A model generated the notes under the pieces. That model ran no database searches. It had not been told where the DNA came from and saw only the letters and a list, made by a program, of their open reading frames with translations. Positions 1-7,322 of a DNA stretch of 8,850 nt are shown one piece after another. This DNA comes from Candidatus Fermentibacterota bacterium (GTDB lineage: Bacteria > Fermentibacterota > Fermentibacteria > Fermentibacterales > JCC-6): assembly GCA_030607835.1 (NCBI GenBank), contig JAUWJE010000060.1, positions 1 through 8,850 of the forward strand. The letters run 5' to 3'. Position 1 is the first letter of the stretch. Each line of letters starts with the position of its first letter. The translations under genes were made by a program, and so were the position numbers.

Positions 1-303
1 GTCGCTGTCTGGAATAACATCTCAGCTGATAAAATAATCTATCCAGGTGATGTTCTGCTGCTTCGCCGTTGTGATAACAGTCAAGTGCAGGATTCACCTG
101 CTCTGGATGTTGCACTTCCCGTAGAGAATGAAATTTATATAGTATCAAGTGGAGTGAGAATAGAACATGTGGTTGTCGAGGGAGACACTTTATGGGATCT
201 GGCTGTCCGGTATGGTGTGTCTATTGAACAAATTATGTTTCTGAACTCTCTTGAGAGCAGTATCCTGTCATTAGGTGATGTTCTGCTAATTATACCTGAG
301 TAG
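1..303 (+). CDS. LysM-domain protein, C-terminal fragment (5' end outside window)
   Basis: The frame is open from the first base and ends at TAG 301-303, so only the last 100 residues are visible. Residues about 55-100 are one complete LysM module: it starts with EHVVVEGDTLWDLAVRYGVS, continues with an Asn-containing second helix (IMFLNSL), and closes with LGDVLLIIP, matching the family pattern 'v..GDTLw.iA..ygvs...i...N.l....l..G..L.ip'. The first 21 residues (ending YPGDVLLLRR) are the tail of a preceding LysM module, so there are at least two in tandem at the C terminus. LysM modules bind N-acetylglucosamine-containing glycans, usually peptidoglycan, so the protein probably acts at the cell wall. 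Its N-terminal part, including any signal peptide or catalytic domain, lies outside the window. A GTG at 85 would be an internal codon, not the start. It precedes the large repeat protein by 9 nt, in the same reading frame, and is probably co-transcribed with it. Confidence 0.88.
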   Translation, partial: VAVWNNISADKIIYPGDVLLLRRCDNSQVQDSPALDVALPVENEIYIVSSGVRIEHVVVEGDTLWDLAVRYGVSIEQIMFLNSLESSILSLGDVLLIIPE

Positions 304-312
304 GATGGGAAA

Positions 313-3300
313 ATGGTATTATTTGAATCAGGTCCAAGGAAAATTCTTAAGAAGATCAGGAAGCATGCCAGCGAGGGCAGCGTAAATCGAGTATCCTCCA
401 CCGTCAAAGAGGAGAGGAGCAGACTTCTTGAAGAAAGTGGAGTTGCCCTTGAACTGATCAAGCTCCTTCTTGACATAGGCCATCCGAATCTTGCAGCTGA
501 TGTCGGTGGAGAAGTTATACATCGTCACAGACAGGTAACCGGAGAAGTGCAGAATCTGTTCATGGAGCGACTGAGTGAGTTCTCCAGATCAACCGACCTC
601 TTGAGAGCAATATGGAAAAGCTTCATTGACCGGCATGATTTCATGAGTGCTCTGAATATACTTGGTGAAGCAGATGAGATTGCAATATCCAACCTTTTTA
701 CGCTGATAGAAGATCGGACCAGGAATTCAACCAGATTTGACGGAACTGTTCATCCTGAAGCCGATCAATCAACCCTTATAGAATGGGCGCTATGTCTGTT
801 CCGTAATGAACAACCGAATGATTCAATTGATTTCCTCTGGAAAATTTATAGAGAATTGGAGTTTCCACACAGAGATATTTCAATACTTGCGTTCTGGATA
901 GGGAATCAGGTTAAACAGCTTGAAAGCAGCCAATTGATTTCTCTGATGGGTATCTCATCGCTTTCAGGCAAGATGGATATGGCAATGCAATATGCCAGTC
1001 AGCTCTCCGGAAGTGATCTATCACCGGATGATGCTGTTGATGCTGCTGATGTTATAGAGAAATGGCTGATTCCGTCTGACGGATCCGGCAGATCATCAGC
1101 ACTGCTTGCGGAAATGTACACAGCGGCAGGGAAGACCGAAGCCGCATCCAGGATTCTTGAGGATGTATACAGCGATACTCTGGACAGGGGAAAACTCGAA
1201 ACAGCAATTGAAGATCTGGTTTCGCATCCTGAGAGTGGAGCCGCGCCACTCCTGCTTTCCGCGAGGATGGATCTGGAGAATGGCAAAACGGCAGAAGCTG
1301 CGGAAGCTATTGAGAAAGCTTTTGAAGCAGGTGGCGCTGACAGCGACAGACTGATTGAGGTTTGCAGAAGCCTGATATCAGCTACCGGAGACACTACCGG
1401 GTCTATAGCATTGAAGCTTGCGTCATATCTTGTCGATATTGGTGAAGTGAAGAATGCAGTAATATCACTTTTTCCGATTTTGAATTCAGATGCATCATGG
1501 GTATTCGAACAGGTTCAGAAGCTTCTCATTCGTGATAAAAACAGTGCTTCAGTTTTATCGCTTCTTGCTGCCGTTCTTTTTGAAACTGGTAAAAAAGGTA
1601 AAGCCGCTGCGACTCTCGATCATCTGTCAAGGAGACTTGATAAGAATTTCTGCTTGGAAGCAGCCGAGGTTCTCGATTCACTTGAGGATCAGGTGATCAG
1701 ATATCCGGAACTCAGAGAAGCAAGAGCCCTGTTCCGTTTCAGATCGGATAGACTGACTGATGCCGCATCCGACTGGTTCTCGATGTTTCTTACTGGCAGA
1801 AGCCCTTCAATGGAGGGGCGGGAGCTGTTGACAAATGACAGTATTGAGGTTGGATCCATTTCAGAAATCGAGAAAGCAAACTTCACACCAACTACTTCCT
1901 GGCAGGCATATGTAGCTGCTCTTATCAGTCTCAGAGAAAAGAATGCCGAAGCCGCAAATGGATATCTGCTTCTGACTCTTGATGACATTGAATATCAGAG
2001 CAGTGTTTCGGAAATAATCTCCGGATTGTCAGCTGATCTTCTTTGTGAACTTGATCTTGCGAGCATTCTTCCGAAGATCTCTTCAGGAAAGGCTATTGAA
2101 ACAGTGGCCTCGATTCTGGAGTGTCTTGGAGGTACGGAAGACTGGAAGCTCTCTCTCGTTACAGAGCTAGATTGGGGTAATCCTGCTGAGGAAGCCGAGT
2201 TCAGGCTTAGATATCTTCTTGCTCAGGGCAAGATAATCCTTGCCGGATCATCCTATATAGATGGCAGTATCGATGATGCATTGATGGAGAATATTGCGCA
2301 AGCCTGTCGAACAGCGGTTCAGGATAAAAGCAGAGAGTCACTGGAATTTCTAGAACATCCGGTAGCGGCAATAAAGACCAGTAAGATGGCCAGAGAGCTG
2401 CTTGAGTTTCTGTTGGAGAGAAATCCAGCTTTTAATATAAGAATTAGGGAACTTATTGCGATATCTTATGAGACTGAGAAGAGATTTGATGATCTGGCCA
2501 GGATTCTTTCTCCCATACTGTCAGAGAAGTGTATCATTGATCTGCTTGAAAAAATGCATGAGCGTCACCCCGGTGAGTTCACCATAATCGATTCACTCAC
2601 CAGAGCATCTGTTCAGACAGGGGATTTCCAGCGATTCCAGCAGTATTCTGCTCTGATGCTGGATCTTGATGCTGATTCAAGCGCTGTACTGGTGGAGATG
2701 GCTGTATCCATGGCAATAACGACATCATCAGGAGAAGCATATCTGTATGCTGCCCGAACAGCGCATAGAGGCGGGATTGAAGCGGATATTGACGATCTTC
2801 TCACTGAGGCAGTCCTTCTGAAACCGGAACTTTCTTCTGAACATCTTCTTGACGAATTTGCACAGCTTGGACCTGTTTCAAGAATTATCTGTTCAATTGC
2901 GTCCGGTGATTCGGATACATTCACTAAGATCATCAGGGATCAGGCGGATATTGATATCCCATTGACCGAGAAATTGCTTGATATCGCTATCAGAAACTGG
3001 TCTCCGGTGGATAACGCTGAAGCTCTTTCGGGTTTGATCAGGTCTGCATCTTCCCTCGGATTCAAGAAACAGGTTGAGGAAATACTCTGGATTATTGCTC
3101 TGGAGGGTGGAGATCCTTGGGACTCGATCGCTTCTGAGAAGCTTCTTCGCGAGGTGATTGCCGGAAACGCCAGGAGAACTTCCATCTGGAAATATGTAAA
3201 GGTCGACAGGATTATAGTTGACGCTCTTGAGAGGCTCTTCCCTGAAGGGTATGATGATATCGATACTGAAGAAGCTAAAGCTGTTGCCGGAGCTGTTCTG

Positions 3301-3984
3301 AAATCCGGTCAGGGTGTGAGAAGATTATTCAAGCTGGCAGATGACAGTATGCTGTTTCCTCCAGATGATGCATCATTAAGACTTAAGCTGGCGGAAGCAT
3401 GCATGAAGAATCTGCCTGATCCTGGATCCGAGGATTCTCTGTCTTCTCAGGAAAAGGTAAAACTCGTGCGAATTCTGCTGTCTGGGGGGATGCTGTCCGA
3501 TGCAGTGTCAATCGCAAGAGAAGAAAGTACGGATGAGCTACTATCCTTACTAAGGAGTGAATTGCAGAACGCGAGGATTAAATCATCTGCATCAGGTATT
3601 GAGAAGGCTTCTATACTCGCAATATCCGGGGATGCAGAGGGAGCAATAAAGGAGATTGACAATCTTGATGGAGAATATCCTGATGCTCCGGACATAAGGG
3701 CTCTTGCTCAATGGAATCTGGGTTTCCGAAATCAGGCTATTTCAACCTGGATTAATGAATACAGAAAAACAGGTGAGGAGAAGCCACTTAAACGCCTGAT
3801 CTGGGCTATGGGTCAGGCCGGTGCAATGCTGGAGATATCCGCTCTTCGCAGATATCTGGCGGACAGACACCCGGCTCTGACATCATTTGTAGAAAACACA
3901 GGCGTTCTGGATAATAGAGGTGGACTTGATTTACTATCCGGACTCCGGATCAATCCGAAAGTGAAGAAGGTGAACAATGGCTAA
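313..3984 (+). CDS. Giant TPR-like helical-repeat protein (1223 aa), function unknown
   Basis: The product is almost entirely alpha-helical with degenerate TPR-like helix pairs. Clear examples lie at about residues 262-290 (LLAEMYTAAGKTEAASRIL), 312-340 (LLLSARMDLENGKTAEAAEA), 364-390 and 413-440, and near the C terminus (AILAISGDAEGAIKEI-like, then ALAQWNLGFRNQAISTWINE). Small-residue/Gly turns followed by an 'A' helix are typical of tetratricopeptide repeats, which form superhelical protein-binding scaffolds. The basic N terminus (MVLFESGPRKILKKIRK) is not a signal peptide and I see no membrane segment, so a cytoplasmic location is likely. No catalytic motif is recognisable. ATG 313 follows a purine-rich stretch, GGATGGGA (303-310), that can serve as ribosome binding site, and lies 9 nt after the LysM stop. 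The 3' end overlaps the next gene by 8 nt. The assignment as a repeat scaffold is sound; any specific role, for example organising cell-wall enzymes, is inferred from neighbours only. Confidence 0.85.
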   Translation: MVLFESGPRKILKKIRKHASEGSVNRVSSTVKEERSRLLEESGVALELIKLLLDIGHPNLAADVGGEVIHRHRQVTGEVQNLFMERLSEFSRSTDLLRAIWKSFIDRHDFMSALNILGEADEIAISNLFTLIEDRTRNSTRFDGTVHPEADQSTLIEWALCLFRNEQPNDSIDFLWKIYRELEFPHRDISILAFWIGNQVKQLESSQLISLMGISSLSGKMDMAMQYASQLSGSDLSPDDAVDAADVIEKWLIPSDGSGRSSALLAEMYTAAGKTEAASRILEDVYSDTLDRGKLETAIEDLVSHPESGAAPLLLSARMDLENGKTAEAAEAIEKAFEAGGADSDRLIEVCRSLISATGDTTGSIALKLASYLVDIGEVKNAVISLFPILNSDASWVFEQVQKLLIRDKNSASVLSLLAAVLFETGKKGKAAATLDHLSRRLDKNFCLEAAEVLDSLEDQVIRYPELREARALFRFRSDRLTDAASDWFSMFLTGRSPSMEGRELLTNDSIEVGSISEIEKANFTPTTSWQAYVAALISLREKNAEAANGYLLLTLDDIEYQSSVSEIISGLSADLLCELDLASILPKISSGKAIETVASILECLGGTEDWKLSLVTELDWGNPAEEAEFRLRYLLAQGKIILAGSSYIDGSIDDALMENIAQACRTAVQDKSRESLEFLEHPVAAIKTSKMARELLEFLLERNPAFNIRIRELIAISYETEKRFDDLARILSPILSEKCIIDLLEKMHERHPGEFTIIDSLTRASVQTGDFQRFQQYSALMLDLDADSSAVLVEMAVSMAITTSSGEAYLYAARTAHRGGIEADIDDLLTEAVLLKPELSSEHLLDEFAQLGPVSRIICSIASGDSDTFTKIIRDQADIDIPLTEKLLDIAIRNWSPVDNAEALSGLIRSASSLGFKKQVEEILWIIALEGGDPWDSIASEKLLREVIAGNARRTSIWKYVKVDRIIVDALERLFPEGYDDIDTEEAKAVAGAVLKSGQGVRRLFKLADDSMLFPPDDASLRLKLAEACMKNLPDPGSEDSLSSQEKVKLVRILLSGGMLSDAVSIAREESTDELLSLLRSELQNARIKSSASGIEKASILAISGDAEGAIKEIDNLDGEYPDAPDIRALAQWNLGFRNQAISTWINEYRKTGEEKPLKRLIWAMGQAGAMLEISALRRYLADRHPALTSFVENTGVLDNRGGLDLLSGLRINPKVKKVNNG

Positions 3985-5011
3985 AGCAAAAGCACCAGGA
4001 TCTGACAACAAGGGACTTTCGATAGAGGAGCTTCTAACCGGAGTCGGAAAACTTATATACAAACTCAATGAATCCGTTGAAAAAAACAATGCTCGTCTTG
4101 AAAAGCTGGAAAACAACCTTGTGTCTTTGCTTCATGAGAAGTTTGATGGTATCGCCGAGCAGCTTGTGAAGTCAAATGAACTGCTGACCGGAGATTCGGA
4201 TGGTCCGGTTGATAAAAAGATTTTCGTCAAGGAACTTGGAAAAGTAACAAAGCAGCTTTCTGAATCCACAAAGTCAATTGAGAAGACAGTAAAAGATGTA
4301 ATCAAACAGTCAGATAAAAAAAGCGGAGACGTACTCACTGAAAAACTTCAGGCTGTTGTTGACGGGATATCTGAGGTTACCGGTAAAATTGATAGCGGTG
4401 TTAAAAGCATCGAAGATAATCTCGATAGAATTGAAACATCTACCGTTGAGAAAGTCAGTTCTCTTGATGAGGCGGTCAAGGAAAACACTCAACACCAGAA
4501 GGAACAGCTTGAGGAGATGAGTAAACTGCTTTCTCTTCATTCAGTTGAAGTAAAGGATAACCGCGTGAGTGATTTGAATCGCTCTGCGATAATGCATTTC
4601 AACAACGCGGAATACGAACAGGCCTTATCCAGCCTGCAGGATGCCATCGAACTCAGTCCTGATAATCCCGGGCTTCTGGCAAATATGGCTCATGTATTGG
4701 CTTCTCAGGGGAACCTCGATGAGGCAGAGGAGAATTTCAGGAAAGCTCTGAAAGCTGATCCGGACCTTGAACCTGCCATTTCAGGCCTCGGTACAATTCT
4801 TGTTCACACAGGTCGAGCTAATGAGACAATCGAGTTTCTTAGAAAAATCTTTGAGAGAGATTCAGAACCTTCAATTGGAATCATGATCGCAATGAGCAGA
4901 GCTTACGCTGCGGAAGGGAACCATTCAAAAGCCGTTGCGCTGATCGAACAGGCTGAGAAGATAGCTCCCGGACACCCGGAGCTGGAACAGGAACTTGCGA
5001 AGTATCAATAG
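3977..5011 (+). CDS. Coiled-coil and TPR-repeat protein (344 aa), function unknown
   Basis: Two parts are visible. Residues about 15-195 are polar, Lys/Glu/Ser-rich and heptad-like (for example LNESVEKNNARLEKLENNLV at about 30-49, then long runs of Ile/Val/Leu spaced 3-4 apart to about 190), indicating an extended coiled coil with a Gly/Asp break near 71-78. Residues about 198-332 form four TPR units; unit 1 has NNAEYEQALSSLQDAIELSP, unit 2 has QGNLDEAEENFRKALKADPD, and units 3 and 4 are weaker (HTGRANETIEFLRKIFERD; AAEGNHSKAVALIEQAEKIA). There is no signal peptide, and the start MAKAKAPGSDNK is soluble in character. ATG 3977 has a good ribosome binding site, AAGGTGA at 3967-3973, and overlaps the upstream stop by 8 nt, so translation is probably coupled. 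The architecture suits an oligomeric adaptor whose TPR end binds a partner, perhaps a neighbouring product. No enzyme activity can be assigned. Confidence 0.87.
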   Translation: MAKAKAPGSDNKGLSIEELLTGVGKLIYKLNESVEKNNARLEKLENNLVSLLHEKFDGIAEQLVKSNELLTGDSDGPVDKKIFVKELGKVTKQLSESTKSIEKTVKDVIKQSDKKSGDVLTEKLQAVVDGISEVTGKIDSGVKSIEDNLDRIETSTVEKVSSLDEAVKENTQHQKEQLEEMSKLLSLHSVEVKDNRVSDLNRSAIMHFNNAEYEQALSSLQDAIELSPDNPGLLANMAHVLASQGNLDEAEENFRKALKADPDLEPAISGLGTILVHTGRANETIEFLRKIFERDSEPSIGIMIAMSRAYAAEGNHSKAVALIEQAEKIAPGHPELEQELAKYQ

Positions 5012-7202
5012 CCCCTTGAGGAATCTTCTCATTTCGTGCATCCTGCTGATCGGCTGTACCACACTTCAGCCGGATGGGAATCAATCGGATGACATGTCTC
5101 AGGAGCAGAGAAGTTATCTTGCTGAAACATGCGGGGATTCTCTCGCTGCCATAGGATTGTATGATGAGGCTCGCGAATGCTTCATCAGGGCTGCTCTTCT
5201 TAGAACTCCGGAGGATTCACTGAGATCTGATTTGATCTGGAAGGCAGCAGATGTCAGCGATGCTTCCAGTATAATCTGTGCACAGCTCCTTCTTGAACAG
5301 ACTGATTCACTTGCTCCTTACAAAGCTCTGCAACTTGGTGGACACGAAGTGGGGAGTGATTTGATCTCGTACATTTCCAGATATGATTGTGTCATGCCTG
5401 AGTATCTGTATCTTGTTCTTGCTGATTCTCTCCTCGTGAGCGGAGAAGCCGATCTTGCTCTGATGGTCATTGGGGATATTCCCGAGGATCTTCCGGAAAC
5501 TGCCCTTCGCAGTAGAACCATAACCTTCTATCGTGCCTTGCTGGAAACAGAGAGATTGGCAGACGCTGATTCTGTTTTTCTGGTTGCTGAGAATTCCGGA
5601 GATGATGAATTACTGTCATTACTTTGCCATTACAGTGGTGCCTGGATGCTTCAGGAAGGAGCTTCCGAAGGCAAAGAGTTATTTCAGAGAGCCTTTGAAC
5701 TCTGGCCTGCAGCTCCAGTTCACGCTCATGGATATGATTTGCTTCGAGAACTCATACTGAATGACAGAAGCCTGGCTGCCGCAGTTGCTGATCCGTTCTA
5801 TTCAGGCGGGTTGTGGAACGAACTTTACGATATTGCTGTCAACTCGCCTGATCCTGATCCTCACCTCTGGTATCTTGCGGCAAGAACCAGGGACAGACTG
5901 GGATTTTATGAAACAGCAGTTGAAATGCTGGAGCAGTATACTGAAAACTGGCCGGCAGGTTCTGATACACCTGATGTGTTGATTAACCTCGGACGCAACC
6001 TTGGACGGAACGGTAACTGGCAGAGGGGAGAGGAGGTTCTTGAGCAGTATGCTTCGGAATTCCCGGATCATTACAGGATCGGGAATCTTCCGTGGTATAT
6101 GGGGAACATGCTAACTTTGAACAGACAGTGGGATCAGGCTATTCCATGGTTCCGAATGACAATCGAGAAATACTCATATAACGTTACAGCTGATGATGCC
6201 CATTTTTATCTCTGTTTCTGTCTGATGAAGACAGGCAGAATATCGGACTCGATGGAGGAATTCGGCAATTTCATTTCAAGGTGGACGGGAAGCGTCTATC
6301 TCTCTTCAGCGAAATACTGGCTTGGAAAACTTCTTCTCGCAGAGGGTAATCCGGACGGAAGTGTGATTCTTGAGCAGCTCATAACCAGCGCGCCTGCCAG
6401 TCTTCCAGCGAAATTCGCAAGGGAACTCCTTGGAAAACCTGCCTGGAAACCTGTTTACACCGGGGAACCTCTTATTGACTGGATGACCAGACATGGACAT
6501 CCTCCGGCACAACTGCCAGAGGAAGCTCTTCGTGGATTATTTCTGCAGGAAGCCGGTCTGAGGCATTTCGCGGATGGGGAATTCAGGAAAGCGGAAGATA
6601 TTGCGGGGGGACCTGATTACCTTGCGCCTTTCTACCTTCAGAATGGTGTATGGGAGAGAAGACCTATTTCCGGTTACAGGATGTGGGATCTTTCCGGAGA
6701 TGATAATGATCGTCCTCGAGAACTCTGGATGCTTCGTTATCAGATGGCATGGCCGGAATTCGTTGTGACAGCTGGAGAAAGATACGGACTGGATTCACTG
6801 TTTGCCTGGGCTATCATCAGGAATGAGAGCATGTTCCAGCCGACCTGCTATTCGGAAGCGGGAGCCAGAGGACTTATCCAGATGATACCCAGTACATCGG
6901 AATATGTAGCTCAAGATCAGGGCTGGGATGACTACTCTCCTGACAGACTTTACGATCCGGCGATCTCAATTGAATATGGCATCTGCTACATAGCCGGTCT
7001 CCGGAATCTGTTCCGAGGTAATCCGGTAAAAACAGCTGCTGCATACAACGGAGGTCCTCATAATGCGATTCACTGGGGAGCAATCGATATGGAAACCGAT
7101 GAGTTCTTTTCACTGATTACATATAACGAAACGAAGAGCTATGCACAGAATGTTCATCATGCATACGTTATATACAGGGCTCTCTACCTGGATCAGGAGT
7201 AA
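4995..7202 (+). CDS. Lipoprotein soluble-lytic-transglycosylase (Slt family 1, GH23) with long TPR-like region
   Basis: The enzyme class cleaves the MurNAc-GlcNAc bond of peptidoglycan, forming 1,6-anhydroMurNAc. Residues 1-21 are a lipoprotein signal, with hydrophobic LLISCILLIG before Cys21 (lipobox LLIGC), so the mature protein should be lipid-anchored in the envelope. Residues about 40-565 are TPR-like helical repeats, like the superhelical ring of Slt70. Residues about 590-730 are the catalytic domain with all family-1 motifs: NES with putative catalytic Glu611, GARGLIQMIP (623-632) and AYNGGP (683-688), then the typical tail with NETKSYAQNV. At 735 aa it is somewhat longer than E. coli Slt (about 645). 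The start is TTG 4995, overlapping the upstream gene by 17 nt; AGGAA at 4989-4993 lies too close to it for an ideal site. TTG 5016, 4 nt after the upstream stop, would give a shorter signal with the same lipobox but has no ribosome binding site. The first ATG falls after Cys21 and would lose the signal. Family is certain; exact start is not. Confidence 0.93.
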   Translation: MRSINSPLRNLLISCILLIGCTTLQPDGNQSDDMSQEQRSYLAETCGDSLAAIGLYDEARECFIRAALLRTPEDSLRSDLIWKAADVSDASSIICAQLLLEQTDSLAPYKALQLGGHEVGSDLISYISRYDCVMPEYLYLVLADSLLVSGEADLALMVIGDIPEDLPETALRSRTITFYRALLETERLADADSVFLVAENSGDDELLSLLCHYSGAWMLQEGASEGKELFQRAFELWPAAPVHAHGYDLLRELILNDRSLAAAVADPFYSGGLWNELYDIAVNSPDPDPHLWYLAARTRDRLGFYETAVEMLEQYTENWPAGSDTPDVLINLGRNLGRNGNWQRGEEVLEQYASEFPDHYRIGNLPWYMGNMLTLNRQWDQAIPWFRMTIEKYSYNVTADDAHFYLCFCLMKTGRISDSMEEFGNFISRWTGSVYLSSAKYWLGKLLLAEGNPDGSVILEQLITSAPASLPAKFARELLGKPAWKPVYTGEPLIDWMTRHGHPPAQLPEEALRGLFLQEAGLRHFADGEFRKAEDIAGGPDYLAPFYLQNGVWERRPISGYRMWDLSGDDNDRPRELWMLRYQMAWPEFVVTAGERYGLDSLFAWAIIRNESMFQPTCYSEAGARGLIQMIPSTSEYVAQDQGWDDYSPDRLYDPAISIEYGICYIAGLRNLFRGNPVKTAAAYNGGPHNAIHWGAIDMETDEFFSLITYNETKSYAQNVHHAYVIYRALYLDQE

Positions 7203-7250
7203 ATATCTATATTATTCTCTGAGTAAGCTTCTATTTCAACAAATAATCGA

Positions 7251-7265
7251 ATGAATTGAATTCAT
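7251..7265. promoter_or_regulatory. Perfect 15-nt palindrome, possible operator
   Basis: ATGAATT-G-AATTCAT has seven-base arms around a single central base. The one-base centre rules out an RNA hairpin, so protein binding to DNA is the more natural reading. It lies 58 nt before the next start codon in the AT-rich part of the only real intergenic gap. A weak -10-like TATAAG lies at 7270-7275, with a poor -35 (TCGAAT, 7247-7252) at 17-nt spacing, so the palindrome would sit in the promoter spacer. A chance AT-rich palindrome is possible. Confidence 0.3.
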
Positions 7266-7291
7266 GTTGTATAAGAAACACCTGATGTATC

Positions 7292-7310
7292 CCGATCGGT
7301 TCCTGATCAG
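7292..7310. promoter_or_regulatory. Pair of GATC-centred palindromes / small hairpin before the radical SAM gene
   Basis: CCGATCGG (7292-7299) and CTGATCAG (7303-7310) are perfect 8-nt palindromes whose centres are 11 nt apart, about one helical turn. As RNA, GATCGG (7294-7299) can pair with CTGATC (7303-7308), including one G-U pair, around a three-base loop. That ends 15 nt before ATG 7323, where no clear Shine-Dalgarno sequence is visible. It could be a DNA operator, a site read through GATC methylation, or an RNA element limiting translation; the sequence cannot tell these apart. Confidence 0.3.
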
Positions 7311-7322
7311 CGGTAAAACTGC

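Noticed and set aside
301..315. Stop codon between the LysM protein and the large repeat protein in the same frame, as if one gene had been split
   Set aside because: The ATG has a plausible ribosome binding site, the LysM module ends naturally at IIPE, and the repeat protein begins with an ordinary N terminus, so two adjacent genes explain it better than a broken fusion.
999..1394. 131-codon open frame on the - strand inside the large repeat gene
   Set aside because: Its serine/alanine-rich composition is what the complement of helical-repeat coding sequence gives, it has no domain pattern, and it lies wholly within a well-supported + strand gene.
5533..5982. Two + strand open frames of 75 and 73 codons inside the transglycosylase gene
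   Set aside because: They are out-of-frame shadows with no family pattern and no ribosome binding sites; the transglycosylase frame is continuous through them.
7203..7250. Rho-independent terminator after the transglycosylase gene
   Set aside because: I found no GC-rich stem followed by a T run on either strand in this stretch.
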